64,000 nt of DNA, from NCBI GenBank assembly GCA_963781555.1, contig CAWAGB010000006.1:620001-684000 (forward strand). Reading direction: 5' to 3'. Below, in pieces: positions 7,486-16,489 of the stretch (its first letter is position 1; each line of letters begins with the position of its first letter). Under the pieces are notes generated by a model, which did no database searches, was not told the DNA's origin, and worked only from the letters and a program-made list of their open reading frames with translations. The DNA comes from JAICQM01 sp963781555. GTDB lineage: Bacteria > Chloroflexota > Limnocylindria > QHBO01. Made by a program: the position numbers and the translations under genes.

Positions 7486-10107
7486 TCAGCCGCCTTCCAG
7501 GCCGGCGAGCGCCTCGAGGGCCAGCCGCGCGGCCTCGGCGAGCGCCTCGTCGAGGCGTGCCGCGTCCTTACCGCCGGCCTGTGCCAGCTCCGGTCGGCCG
7601 CCACCACCGCCGCCGAGCAGTGGTCCGACGGCGCGGATGATCTGGACTGCGTCGAAGCCCTCCGCAGCCAGGTCACGACTGGCGGCCACCAGCAGAGCCG
7701 GCTGGTCGCCGCGCACCCCGGCCACGACCGCCACGAACCGCCCGGTGATGCCGCGCAGGTCGTCGACCAGGCCGCGCAGCGCCGTGGCATCGGCATCCGG
7801 GTAGCGGGCCACGACGACCTTCGCCGTGCCGGCGTCGCGTGCCTCGGCGAGCGCGCCGGCGGCATCGAGCCGCTGCTCGGCGGCGCGCGGCGCCTTCGCG
7901 GCCTTCTCCGCCTCGCGGAGCCGTGCGAGGAGCGCCTCCACGCGCTGTGGGACCGCCTCCTCCTTATCGCCCAGCAGCTGTGCCGTCGCGCGCAGCGCCT
8001 CCAGCCGGGTGGCGACCAGCTCAGCCGCCGCCGCTCCGGTGACCGCCTCGATGCGCCGCAGGCCGGCGCCGATGCTCGACTCGCCGGTGATCAGCAGCTG
8101 CCCGATCTGGCCCGTGGCGCCGACGTGCGTCCCGCCGCACAGCTCCTTGCTGTAGCCCTCCACCTGGACGACGCGCACCGATTCGGGCACGTACTTCTCG
8201 CCGAAGAACATGTCGGCGCCCAGCGCCTGCGCCTCGGAGATGCTCATCACCTCCGGCCGCACGGTGGCGTTGCGTCGGATCTGCTCGTTGACGAGCCGCT
8301 CGATCTCGCGCAGCGCGTCGCGCGGGGTCGCCTTCTCGCCGGGGAAGTCGAAGCGCAGCCCTTCCGGCGCGACGTGCGACCCGGCCTGCTTGGCCTGCTC
8401 TCCCAGCACGTCGCGCAGCGCGCGGTGGAGCAGATGGGTGCCGGTGTGGTTGCGTGCCGCCGCCCAGCGCCGCTCCGGGTCCACGCGGGCGGTGACCCGG
8501 TCGCCCTCGGCAAGCTCACCGGACATGGTGCCGATGTGCAGGATCGCGTCGCCGGCACGCTGGGTGTCCTCGACGGCCAGCCTGCCGCGCTCCCCGGTCA
8601 GCTCCCCGCGGTCGCCGACCTGGCCGCCGCCCTCGGCGTAGAACGGCGTGCGGTCGAGGACGACCGCCGTCCGTCCGTCGTCGATCTGCGCGACGCCGGT
8701 GATGCTCAATCCGTCCCCATCGGTCTTGTTCGGATAGCCCACGAACTCGGTGCGCAGATCGGCGAGTGCGTCGGGGATCGCCGCGGCCGCGCGCGCCGTC
8801 CCGCGCGAGCGCTGACGCTGGTCGGCCATGGCCGCTTCGAAGCCGGCACGATCGACACCGATCCCCGACTCGCCGGCCATCTCCACGGTCAGGTCGATCG
8901 GGAATCCGAACGTGTCATGCAGGCGGAACGCGTCCTCGCCGCTGATCTCCCCGCCCTTGGCAACCAGCTCGGCGAGCCTGGCGCTGCCGGACTCCAGGGT
9001 GCGAGCGAACTTGGTCTCCTCGCCTTCCACCTCCGCGAGGATGCGGTCGCGCTCGGTGTCGAGGGCCGGATATGCCTCCCGCATCAGCTCGATCACGACC
9101 TCGCAGGTCTGGCGCAGGAACGGCTGAGTGATCCCCATGAGCCGCCCGTGGCGGACGGCGCGGCGCATGATGCGGCGCAGGACGTAGCCAGCGCCATCAT
9201 TGGCGGGATGCACGCTCTCGGCGAGCAGGAAGGTCATGGCCCGCGAGTGGTCGGCAACCACCTGGTAGCTGAAGCGCTCGCTCTCCACCGTCTCCGGGTC
9301 GTGCCCAATGAACGCCGCGAGGCGCTCGATGATCGGCACGAACAGATCCGTCCGGTAGTTCGAGTCGACGGCCTGCACCACGCTCGCGATACGCTCCAGG
9401 CCCATGCCCGTGTCGACGCTCCGGAACGGGAGCGGGGTCAGGGTCCCGTCGGCGGCGCGGTCGAACTCCATGAAGACCAGGTTCCACACCTCCAGCCAGC
9501 GCGGGCAGTGCTCGGAGTGGTCGGGCACGCACTCGGGACCCTCGGACAGGTGCGCGCCGCGATCGTAGTGCAGCTCGCTGCACGGCCCGCACGGCCCGGT
9601 GTCGCCCATGCGCCAGAAGTTCTTCTCGTCGCCCCGGGCAATGTCGCCCCAGCGCACCAGGCGCTCGGGCGGCAGGCCGATGTCATCGGCCCAGACGCGG
9701 TGCGCCTCGTCGTCATCGGTGTACACGGTGGCCGCGAGGCGGTCGCCCGGGATGCCGAGCTCCTCCGTCAGGAACTCCCAGGCCCAGTGGATGGCGTCGC
9801 GCTTGAAGTAGTCGCCGAAGCTCCAGTTGCCGAGCATCTCGAAGAGGGTGTGGTGTCGCGGGGTGCGGCCCACCTCCTCGAAGTCGTTGTGCTTGCCCTG
9901 CACGCGCAGGCAGAGCTGCGAGTCCACCGCGCGGGTGTAGTCGCGCTGCTCCTCCCCGGTCAGGACGCGCTTGAAGGGTGCCATGCCGGAGTTCACGAAG
10001 AGGAGCGTCGGATCGTCGCGGGCGAGCAGCGGCGCGCTGGGGACGCGGGTGTGGCCCCGCTCCTCGAAGAAGCGCTGGAACTGCTCGCGGACCTGCGCCG
10101 CGCTCAC
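7486..10107 (-). CDS. alaS: Alanyl-tRNA synthetase
   Basis: Charges tRNA-Ala and edits mischarged Ser and Gly. The order is a class II catalytic core (VNSGMAPFKRVLTG, TPRHHTLFEMLGNWSFGDYFK, SVDTGMGLERIASVVQ), an editing domain with the zinc and catalytic site HTGTHLLHRAL and ELCGGTHVGATG, and a C-terminal domain ending in a glycine-rich patch GPLLGGGGGGRPELAQAGG. About 873 residues is the normal size. I start it at GTG 10105-10107 because VSAAQVREQFQRFFEERGH matches the family N terminus; another GTG lies 24 bases upstream. The leader contains a 10-base-pair hairpin. It is followed by the FtsA-like gene. Confidence 0.96.
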   Translation of the reverse strand: MSAAQVREQFQRFFEERGHTRVPSAPLLARDDPTLLFVNSGMAPFKRVLTGEEQRDYTRAVDSQLCLRVQGKHNDFEEVGRTPRHHTLFEMLGNWSFGDYFKRDAIHWAWEFLTEELGIPGDRLAATVYTDDDEAHRVWADDIGLPPERLVRWGDIARGDEKNFWRMGDTGPCGPCSELHYDRGAHLSEGPECVPDHSEHCPRWLEVWNLVFMEFDRAADGTLTPLPFRSVDTGMGLERIASVVQAVDSNYRTDLFVPIIERLAAFIGHDPETVESERFSYQVVADHSRAMTFLLAESVHPANDGAGYVLRRIMRRAVRHGRLMGITQPFLRQTCEVVIELMREAYPALDTERDRILAEVEGEETKFARTLESGSARLAELVAKGGEISGEDAFRLHDTFGFPIDLTVEMAGESGIGVDRAGFEAAMADQRQRSRGTARAAAAIPDALADLRTEFVGYPNKTDGDGLSITGVAQIDDGRTAVVLDRTPFYAEGGGQVGDRGELTGERGRLAVEDTQRAGDAILHIGTMSGELAEGDRVTARVDPERRWAAARNHTGTHLLHRALRDVLGEQAKQAGSHVAPEGLRFDFPGEKATPRDALREIERLVNEQIRRNATVRPEVMSISEAQALGADMFFGEKYVPESVRVVQVEGYSKELCGGTHVGATGQIGQLLITGESSIGAGLRRIEAVTGAAAAELVATRLEALRATAQLLGDKEEAVPQRVEALLARLREAEKAAKAPRAAEQRLDAAGALAEARDAGTAKVVVARYPDADATALRGLVDDLRGITGRFVAVVAGVRGDQPALLVAASRDLAAEGFDAVQIIRAVGPLLGGGGGGRPELAQAGGKDAARLDEALAEAARLALEALAGLEGG

Positions 10108-10135
10108 CGATGCTATCAACGTGTTCTCCACACGA

Positions 10136-10163
10136 CGAGAGCCGGCATACGCACCGGCTCTCG
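10136..10163 (-). terminator. Perfect hairpin between ytxH-like gene and alaS
   Basis: The arms CGAGAGCCGG and CCGGCTCTCG pair perfectly around an eight-base loop, about 40 bases after the ytxH-like stop and just before the alaS start. No run of T follows on the minus strand, so it may be a weak terminator, an RNA-processing or stability element, or part of an alaS leader control. Confidence 0.5.
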
Positions 10164-10204
10164 AGTGGTCCTGTCCGCGACCGATATGGCCGCCCTTGAA
10201 CCGA

Positions 10205-10465
10205 TTACGAGACGCTGCTCCCCGCTGCGCCGCCCGCCTCGGCTTCGTATTCGGCGAGCATCTCGGCACGGGCCTGCTCGGCGGCGGCCTTGCCCTCGCT
10301 CACCGCGTCGCCGAAGGCGGAGCGCTTGGCGTCGACGAACTCGCCGACCTCGGCACGGAACTCCTCGCCGGTCTGCGGGGCCAAGATCAGGCCGATGGCC
10401 GCTCCGACCAGACCGCCGATCACGACGCCGGCCAGGAAGCTGCCGAATCCAGAATCAGAATTCAT
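10205..10465 (-). CDS. YtxH-domain membrane protein
   Basis: Small 86-residue protein with one glycine-rich transmembrane segment at about residues 8-30 (FLAGVVIGGLVGAAIGLILAP) directly followed by QTGEEFRAEV, the YtxH family signature. The rest is a charged, alanine-rich helix (AAAEQARAEMLAEYEAEA) that may form a coiled coil. YtxH proteins are often stress-related, but the role is not known. The ATG overlaps the stop of the upstream DUF948-like gene by four bases, so the two are probably translated together. This is a common pair at the membrane. Confidence 0.8.
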   Translation of the reverse strand: MNSDSGFGSFLAGVVIGGLVGAAIGLILAPQTGEEFRAEVGEFVDAKRSAFGDAVSEGKAAAEQARAEMLAEYEAEAGGAAGSSVS

Positions 10466-10833
10466 GGGGTGTATTCGTCCTCGCGTGAGTGCATGGATTC
10501 TACCGACCCGATGGCCACCCGTCCCGGCGAGGCAGTCACCGTCACCGTTTCGAGCGTGTGCTGGAGGGCGTTCATCAGGTCGTTGAGGCGGTCCAGCTTG
10601 ACGGCGACGTCCTCCGAGAGAATCTCGGCGTTGGCGGCCAGCTCCCGCGAATGGGCGAGGATGGGCCTTGCCTCCTCCTCCGCCAGGCGTGCCAGGCGCC
10701 GGGCATCGGTCGCGAGGGCTCGCGACTCGCGGAGCAGCGGGGTCGCCTGGATCACCAGGTAGAGGACCGCCGCGCCGACGAGCAGCACGCCGAGGCCGAC
10801 CCCCACGTTGAAGATGGCGCTCACCAGGTCCAA
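10462..10833 (-). CDS. DUF948-like single-pass membrane protein
   Basis: About 123 residues. One transmembrane helix lies near the N terminus (FNVGVGLGVLLVGAAVLYLVI), followed by a long helical region (LLRESRALATDARRLARLAEEEARPIL...), as in DUF948/YtxG proteins that accompany YtxH. The start is TTG at 10831-10833, chosen for GGAGGA seven to eight bases upstream; a GTG nine bases further in is the alternative. It is coupled to the ytxH-like gene by an ATGA overlap and lies 61 bases after a small three-helix membrane protein gene. Function is unknown. Confidence 0.7.
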   Translation of the reverse strand: MDLVSAIFNVGVGLGVLLVGAAVLYLVIQATPLLRESRALATDARRLARLAEEEARPILAHSRELAANAEILSEDVAVKLDRLNDLMNALQHTLETVTVTASPGRVAIGSVESMHSREDEYTP

Positions 10834-10894
10834 GGCGTCGTCCTCCGTCCAGTGCGCCGGCCGTCGCGCGACCGGACGCCCAGTATCGCGCAGC

Positions 10895-11176
10895 TCACTC
10901 CTCGTCCGGGAGCGATGGCTGCGGACCCATGGCCGAGAGCAGGACCACGGCCAGCATGGCCAGCTGCGCGCCGATCGACGCCGCCACGAGCGCGAAATCG
11001 CCAATCCGCAGCAGCTCGAGGCCGGTCCGGTCGCCGATCGCGTTGCCGGCCATCGTGCCCAGCAGGCTGGCGATCAGGAGGAACGGCACCAACGAGCCCC
11101 AGCGCCCGCGCACCAGGACGAAGCCGAACAGGTTGCCGAGCGCCACCAGGACGCTCATGACGAGCCACGGGGTCAT
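10895..11176 (-). CDS. Small three-helix membrane protein, unknown
   Basis: 93 residues with about three hydrophobic helices: WLVMSVLVALGNLFGFVLV, LVPFLLIASLLGTMAGNAIG and LVAASIGAQLAMLAVVLLSA, then a short acidic tail. No family motif is recognised. The ATG at 11174-11176 overlaps the mnmA stop by four bases, so it is probably made in fixed ratio to MnmA, although no functional link is evident. Codon use is as strongly GC-biased as in its neighbours. Confidence 0.7.
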   Translation of the reverse strand: MTPWLVMSVLVALGNLFGFVLVRGRWGSLVPFLLIASLLGTMAGNAIGDRTGLELLRIGDFALVAASIGAQLAMLAVVLLSAMGPQPSLPDEE

Positions 11177-12267
11177 GCGCGTTCGAGGGTGATCCGACCG
11201 CCGCCCAGCAGCTCCTCGGCCTGGTAGAGGACCGCCGCCTGCCCGGGGGCGGGCGCCCATACCGGCTCGTCCGTCTCGACCGCGAACCGATCCTTCCCGA
11301 CGAGCGTCACCTCGGCGCGCACCGGCTCGCCGCGGTGACGGATGCGGACCTGCGCGCCGAAGCGCTCCGCCGGCGGCTCGCCGGTGACGAAATGGCGCGA
11401 GTCAGCGGTGAAGCTCCGCTGCGCAACCTCCCCGCGACGGCCTATGACGACGGTGTTGGTGGCGGGCCGCACCTCGCGGACGTAGACCGGCTCCCCCAGG
11501 GCGAGGCCCAGGCCGTGGCGCTGCCCGACGGTGTAGTGCGCGTAGCCGGTATGCGTGCCGACCCTCTTGCCGTCGGCATCCACGATCGGCCCCGGATCGC
11601 CGTCGTACCCGCGCCGCTCCGCGAGCAGCGTGCGGTAGTCGCCCAACGGCACGAAGCAGATCTCCTGGCTCTCCGGCTTATCGGCGGTGGGGAGGGTGAG
11701 CTGCGTGGCAAGGGCGCGGACCTGCGGCTTGGTCAGCTCCCCGAGCGGAAAGCGCGTGGCGGCCAGCTGCTCCTGGGTGAGCGTCCACAGGAAGTAGGTC
11801 TGGTCCTTGGCCGTGTCGAGCGCACGCAGCAGGTGGTGCGTGCCCCCGGGATCGGTCTTGATGCGGGCGTAGTGGCCGGTCGCGACCGCATCCGCGCCAT
11901 AGGCGGCCAGCCCACGGCGCAGCAGGACGTCGAACTTGATGTGCTGGTTGCAGGCCTGGCATGGGTTGGGCGTGGCCCCGTCGAGGTAGCCGTCCACGAA
12001 GGCGTCGATGACCCGCTCCCCGAACTCGCGCTCCAGGTTGAGGACGAAGAACGGGATGCCGGCCAGCTGCGCCACGCGGCGCGCATCGTCCGCGGCATCC
12101 GGGGAGCAGCACGAGCGCCGCAGCTCCCAGCCCTCGCCCTCGTCGGGGGACAGGCGCATCCAGACGCCCACCACCTCGTCGCCGCCGTTGCGCGCCTCTT
12201 CGGCGAGCAGCGCGGCCGCGACGCTCGAGTCAACCCCACCGCTCATGGCGGCGACCACGCGGCCCAT
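11173..12267 (-). CDS. mnmA: tRNA-specific 2-thiouridylase MnmA
   Basis: Adds sulfur to uridine 34 of tRNA-Lys, -Glu and -Gln, using sulfur from a cysteine desulfurase. The ATP-binding PP-loop is at the N terminus (AAMSGGVDSSVAAALL). The first catalytic Cys lies in TPNPCQACNQHIKFD near residue 103, GADAVATGHYARI follows, and the second Cys is in SQEICFVPLGDY near residue 205. A C-terminal barrel domain (VGQRHGLGLALGEPVYV) completes the protein. 364 residues is normal. The gene directly follows the cysteine desulfurase, its likely sulfur donor, in the same operon. Confidence 0.96.
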   Translation of the reverse strand: MGRVVAAMSGGVDSSVAAALLAEEARNGGDEVVGVWMRLSPDEGEGWELRRSCCSPDAADDARRVAQLAGIPFFVLNLEREFGERVIDAFVDGYLDGATPNPCQACNQHIKFDVLLRRGLAAYGADAVATGHYARIKTDPGGTHHLLRALDTAKDQTYFLWTLTQEQLAATRFPLGELTKPQVRALATQLTLPTADKPESQEICFVPLGDYRTLLAERRGYDGDPGPIVDADGKRVGTHTGYAHYTVGQRHGLGLALGEPVYVREVRPATNTVVIGRRGEVAQRSFTADSRHFVTGEPPAERFGAQVRIRHRGEPVRAEVTLVGKDRFAVETDEPVWAPAPGQAAVLYQAEELLGGGRITLERA

Positions 12268-13448
12268 CAGGCGCCCACCGCCGCCACCGGACCGATGCCG
12301 CGGCCGCTGCCGCGGAGCCGCGGCAGGACGCGGCGCATGACGTCGAGCGTGGTTGCGATGTGCTCGGCGTCCGTCTCCGGCCCCAGGGTGAGGCGCAGAG
12401 ATCCGTGCGCCGCATGCGGCTCCACCCCCATCGCCAGCAGGACGTGGCTGGGCTCCGTGCTCCCCGAGGTGCAGGCGCTGCCGGTGGAGACCTCGATTCC
12501 CTCCAGGTCGAGCGCCGCCACCAGGTCGCCGCCCTCCACGCCATCGACGACGACGCTCACGTTGTTCGGCAGCCGCTCGTCCGGATGGCCGGTGAGCTCG
12601 ACGCCGTCGAGCGCGAGCAGTCCAGCGCGCAGCTCCCCGGAGAGTGCGGCAAGGCGCTCTGCCTCCCGCTCGCGCTCGGCAGCGTCACGGTGCACGGCAG
12701 CGAAGGCGGCCGCCATTCCGGCGATACCCGGGACATTCTCGGTGCCGGCGCGGCGCTGGCGCTCCTGGGAGCCGCCCTGGAGCTGCGGCAGCAGCTGCGT
12801 GCCGCGGCGCACGAACAGGGCACCCACGCCCATAGGTCCGCCCAGCTTGTGGGCCGACAGGCTCACCAGGTCGGCCTGCCACCCGTCGACGTCGATCGGC
12901 AGGTGGGCGGCCCACTGGATGGCGTCAACGTGGAAGACGGCCGGGTGGCCGCGCACGATCGCCCCGATCTCCTCGATCGGCTGGAGCGTGCCCACCTCGT
13001 TGTTGGCGGCCATGACGCTGACCACGGTGGTGCGCTCGGTGAGCGCCTCTGCCACGGCGGAAGGATCGACGCGCCCGTACCGGTCAACGGGAAGGATGCT
13101 GATCTCGAAGCCGCTCCGCTCCAGCACCGCCGCGGCGTTCAGCACGGCGCGGTGCTCGACCCCGCTGATGACGATGTGCCGGCCCCTCGGGCTGGCGGCC
13201 CAGGCGGCACCCTTGAGCGCCAGGTTGTCCGCCTCCGTCCCGCCGCCGGTGAAGACGATCTCGCGCGCCCGTGCCCCGATCAGCGCGGCAAGCCCCTCGC
13301 GCGCCTCGTCGATCCCCTGGCGGGCACGGCGTCCGGAGGCGTGCAGGCTCGACGGGTTGCCGGCGTGCTGGGTGAGGTACGGCAGCATCGCCTCGAGGAC
13401 CTCGGCGCGGAGCGGCGTGGTGGCCGCGTGATCGAGGTAGATGGACAT
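12267..13448 (-). CDS. iscS: Cysteine desulfurase (IscS/NifS family)
   Basis: PLP enzyme that removes sulfur from cysteine for tRNA thiolation and Fe-S clusters. It opens with IYLDHAATTPLRAEV. The PLP lysine is in SLSAHKLGGPMGVGAL, the substrate cysteine loop in STGSACTSGSTEPSHVL, and SGVEHRAVLN provides the PLP-stacking His. 393 residues fits the family. The ATG at 13446-13448 is preceded only nine bases earlier by TATCAT, so it may be translated from a leaderless mRNA. Three palindromic repeats lie just upstream. It is the first gene of the iscS-mnmA run; no iscU, iscA or iscR is seen here, so a role mainly in tRNA thiolation is plausible. Confidence 0.93.
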   Translation of the reverse strand: MSIYLDHAATTPLRAEVLEAMLPYLTQHAGNPSSLHASGRRARQGIDEAREGLAALIGARAREIVFTGGGTEADNLALKGAAWAASPRGRHIVISGVEHRAVLNAAAVLERSGFEISILPVDRYGRVDPSAVAEALTERTTVVSVMAANNEVGTLQPIEEIGAIVRGHPAVFHVDAIQWAAHLPIDVDGWQADLVSLSAHKLGGPMGVGALFVRRGTQLLPQLQGGSQERQRRAGTENVPGIAGMAAAFAAVHRDAAEREREAERLAALSGELRAGLLALDGVELTGHPDERLPNNVSVVVDGVEGGDLVAALDLEGIEVSTGSACTSGSTEPSHVLLAMGVEPHAAHGSLRLTLGPETDAEHIATTLDVMRRVLPRLRGSGRGIGPVAAVGA

Positions 13449-13457
13449 GATGGACCG

Positions 13458-13463
13458 ATGATA
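13458..13463 (-). promoter_or_regulatory. -10 box of iscS, leaderless type
   Basis: TATCAT nine bases before the iscS ATG. Transcription would begin at or within two or three bases of the start codon. Confidence 0.5.
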
Positions 13464-13489
13464 GCCGCGGCGGCCCCCTTGGACTGAGC

Positions 13490-13606
13490 GTTCGATATAT
13501 CGGTCAGTAGCCACCCGGAAGTCCCGCCAAGGCGCGAAACGTTCGACATATCGGCCAAACCGCACGCCGAACCATGTCCCGGTGCGAAACGTTCGATATT
13601 TCGGCT
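13490..13606. repeat. Three copies of GTTCGAT-NN-ATCG motif upstream of iscS
   Basis: GTTCGATATATCGGTC begins at 13490, GTTCGACATATCGGCC at 13541 and GTTCGATATTTCGGCT at 13591, so the period is 50-51 bases. The last two copies share a longer block, since both are preceded by GCGAAAC. The core is a near-palindrome, GTTCGAT-NN-ATCGAAC. The copies fill the gap between the aspS stop and the iscS promoter, so they are candidate operators. The same motif recurs at 48.1-48.3 kb. Confidence 0.6.
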
Positions 13607-15417
13607 AGGTCGAGGAAGGGTCCGGCTCGACGACGGTGAGGTGCAGCTCGTCGAGCTGCTGTGGCGCGATCGGTGAGGGCGCGTCGAGCATGAGGTCGGT
13701 CCCCGACTGGGTCTTGGGGAAGGCCATCACCTCGCGGATGTTGTCGACCTCGGCGTACAGGGCCGCCCATCGGTCCAGGCCGATGGCGATCCCGCCGTGC
13801 GGCGGGGCGCCGTACTCGAGCGCGTCGAGCAGGGCGCCGAACTGGTCGCGCATGCCGTCGACGGTGTGACCCATCAGCGCGAAGGCGCGCTCCAGCAGCG
13901 GCCGCTGGTGGATGCGGATCGAGCCGCCGCCGCACTCCCAGCCGTTCAGCGCCAGGTCGTACTGCTGGGCATGCACCGATGCAGGGTCGGACTCCATGCG
14001 ATCGACGTCCTCGGGGACGGGAGCGCTGAACGGGTTGTGGGTGGCGTCCCAGCGCTGGCCCTCCTCGTCCCAGGCGAACATCGGGAAGCGGTGGATCCAC
14101 ACGTAGGCGAGCTGGCCCGGGGTGCGCAGGCCGAGCCGATCACCCATCGCCAGGCGGAGGTGGCCGAGCGCCTCGGCGCAGGCGACCGGATCGGTGTCGG
14201 CCACGATCAGGATGAGGTCGCCGGCCGCTCGCGCCGGTCGCGGAGAGCAGGTCGGCCTCGTGTCCGGCGAGGAACTTCGCGGCCGGACCATGCAGCGTCC
14301 CGTCCTCCTGGACCGCGAGGTGGACGAGGCCCTTCGCGCCGTGACGGCGAGCGAGATCGGTCAGCTCGTCGAGCTGCTTGCGCGAGTAGTCGGCGCAGCC
14401 GGGCACGACGATGCCGCGCACCGCCCCGCCGGCGGCCAGCGGCTCGGCGAAGACGCGGAAGTCGACCGCGCGCACGGTGTCGGCAAGGTCGACCAGCTCC
14501 ATCCCGAACCGAAGGTCAGGCTTGTCGGAGCCGTAGCGGGCGAGGGCCTCCGCATAGGTGAGGCGCGGGAAGGGCTCGGCGAGGATCGGGCGGTCGGGAA
14601 CGACTTCGTGCGCCACGCGACTCACCACCCGTTCGACGGTGGAGATGACGTCCTCCTCGGTGACGAAGCTCATCTCGATGTCGACCTGGGTGTGCTCCGG
14701 CTGCCGGTCGCCGCGCAGGTCCTCGTCGCGGTAGGCGTGCGCGAGCTGGAAGTAGCGGTCGTAGCCGGCAACCATGAGGAGCTGCTTCATGACCTGCGGG
14801 CTCTGCGGCAGGGCGTAGAACTCCCCGGGACGCAGCCGCGACGGGACGACGAAGTCGCGGGCCCCCTCCGGCGTGGAACGGATGAGGGTCGGCGTCTCGA
14901 TCTCGACGAAGCCCTCGTCGTCGAGCGCGCGGCGGATCGCGACCGCCAGGCGCGAGCGCATCAGGATCCGCTCCTGCATCGCCGGGCGGCGCAGGTCGAG
15001 GTACCGATGCTTCAGCCGCAGCGACTCGTCGAGTCCGGGCTGCTCCTCGTTGACGTAGAACGGCGGGACCTTGCTCGGGTTGAGGATGGTGAGCCTGTCG
15101 ACGGCGACCTCGATCTCACCGGTCGGCAGCTCCGCGTTGGTCGTTCCCTCGGGACGCGCCCGGACCGTGCCGCTCACCTGGACGACCCACTCGTTGCGCG
15201 CTGCCTCACCGGCGGCGTGCGCCTCCGGGGCGTCGTCAGAGCTGGTCACGATCTGGGTGATGCCATGCCGGTCGCGCAGGTCGAAGAAGGTGAGGTGGCC
15301 GTGGTCGCGGCGGCGGTGCACCCAGCCGGACAAGGTGACCCGCTCCGCGACCTGCGCGGGACGCAGCTCGCCGCAGGTATGGGAGCGCAGGGAGGTGCTC
15401 GCCGAGGTGCTCGTCAT
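13605..15417 (-). CDS. aspS: Aspartyl-tRNA synthetase, one frameshift
   Basis: Class II synthetase charging tRNA-Asp. The N-terminal anticodon-binding OB fold contains VTLSGWVHRRRDHGHLTFFDLRD. The catalytic domain has RHRYLDLRR-like KHRYLDLRRPAMQERI, motif 2 around FQLAHAYRDEDLRGDRQPE, and motif 3 GIAIGLDRWAALYAEVDNIREVMAFPKT. The bacterial insertion domain lies between them. The reading frame changes once at about 14230: the product reads to 'EADLLSATGA', then continues in another frame from 'GDLILIVADTDPVAC' to the stop at 13605. Joined, it is about 600 residues, as expected. Since the enzyme is essential and no stop-prone decay is seen, I take this as a base-calling indel. The ATG at 15415-15417 has TACCAT nine bases upstream. 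Confidence 0.92.
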
Positions 15418-15426
15418 GGGTCGGCC

Positions 15427-15432
15427 ATGGTA
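15427..15432 (-). promoter_or_regulatory. -10 box of aspS, leaderless type
   Basis: TACCAT nine bases before the aspS ATG, in a 47-base divergent gap shared with the plus-strand membrane protein gene. Confidence 0.45.
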
Positions 15433-15448
15433 GCCGATCCCCCGTGGG

Positions 15449-15454
15449 TATCAT
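15449..15454 (+). promoter_or_regulatory. -10 box of the small membrane protein gene, leaderless type
   Basis: TATCAT ten bases before the ATG at 15465, divergent from the aspS promoter. Confidence 0.45.
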
Positions 15455-15464
15455 CTGCGCGGCC

Positions 15465-15913
15465 ATGAACCCGCTGCTGCTCGCCTACCTCGTCGCCTCG
15501 GCCCTCGGCGTTGTCCTGCTCGCGCTACTGGCTCATGGCAAAGGTCGGCACGGTCGGCGAACCGCGGGGTCACCCACCGCACCCTGGCCGCGGCAGACAC
15601 CGGCGTCCTCTTCGGCCTTTCGATCACCATCTTCCTGCCGATCGTCCCCTTCCTCGCAATCCTGGTCGGCGGCTACGCCCTGCTGGCGCTCCACTATCGC
15701 GGGGAGGGGCGCTGGCCGGAGCTGGCCGCATTCCTGGGCTTCGGCGGCGCCACGCTGGCGCTGCTGTGGGGGCTGATCGTGATCCCGCCGCTGCTCCGCG
15801 GCGCGCCTGTCGCCGGGACCTGGATCGGTCCCGCCGCGTTCGGGGTCGGGGTGGTGTCGCTGACCCTCGGGATTGCGACCCTCATGCTGCGGCCCGAGGC
15901 ACCCGCCCCGTGA
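15465..15913 (+). CDS. Small multi-pass membrane protein, one frameshift
   Basis: Unknown membrane protein of about 148 residues once a single frame change near 15545-15570 is allowed for. The first frame gives MNPLLLAYLVASALGVVLLALLAHG. The second gives THRTLAAADTGVLFGLS, then hydrophobic helices ITIFLPIVPFLAILVGGYALLAL, FLGFGGATLALLWGLIVIPPLL and FGVGVVSLTLGIATLMLRP, ending at TGA 15911-15913. That stop overlaps the GTG of the next gene (GTGA), which supports both ends. No family is recognised. Confidence 0.6.
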
Positions 15914-16489
15914 GCCCGCGGGAGCCATCCGAGCGACACCGAGATCGAGGCATACACGGTCGGCCCACGTACCCCGCTCAACGGACCGGTGGAGCTCGCC
16001 GAGTACGACCCGCGCTGGCCGGAGCTCTTCGCGCGCGAGGAGGCGCGGATCCGGAGCGCGCTGGGCGACCGGGTCCTGCGCCTCGAGCACACCGGCTCGA
16101 CCTCGGTGCCCGGCCTCGCCGCAAAGCCGCGGATCGACATCACGATGGAGGTGGCCGACTCGTCCGACGAGGCGGCGTACGTACCGGCCCTCGAGGCCGC
16201 CGGCTACGTCCTCCGCATCCGGGAGCCGGAGTGGCACGAGCATCGCGTGCTGAAGGGCCCCGATACCGACGTCAACCTCCACGTCTTCAGCCGCGGCTCC
16301 ACCGAGACGGCGCGCATGGTCGCCTTCCGAGACTGGCTGCGCAGCCACCCCGCCGATCGGGACCGCTACGAGCGGGTCAAGCGAGAGCTCGCGGCGCGCA
16401 CGTGGCGGCACACGCAGCACTACGCGGACGCCAAGACCGATGTGGTGGAGGAGATCCTGGCCCGCGCAACGGCGAGCAACCAGCCCTAG
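15910..16489 (+). CDS. GrpB-family protein (UPF0157), N-terminal frameshift
   Basis: GrpB/UPF0157 proteins belong to the nucleotidyltransferase superfamily and are often fused to dephospho-CoA kinase; their reaction is not settled. The body reads AEYDPRWPELFAREEARI, LRLEHTGSTSVPGLAAKPRIDI, YVLRIREPEWHEHRVLKGPD, NLHVFSRGS and RFRDWLR-like FRDWLRSHP to HYADAKTDVVEEILARA. An intact frame starts at GTG 15989. However, conserved family sequence IEAYTVGPRTPLNGPVE precedes it in the same frame, and the coupled GTG at 15910 would reach it if one base near 15925 is wrong. I therefore give the longer extent. The gene is convergent with hisS and overlaps it by four bases. Confidence 0.82.

Noticed and set aside
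6847..10488. A 1213-codon plus-strand open frame opposite alaS and the FtsA-like gene
   Set aside because: It is antisense to clear alaS sequence and consists of His/Arg/Asp-rich shadow translation typical of GC-rich DNA; no motif is visible.
13490..13606. Periodic repeats considered as a CRISPR array
   Set aside because: Only three copies, only about 16-25 bases shared, imperfect, no leader and no cas genes; the same motif recurs in a different arrangement at 48 kb.
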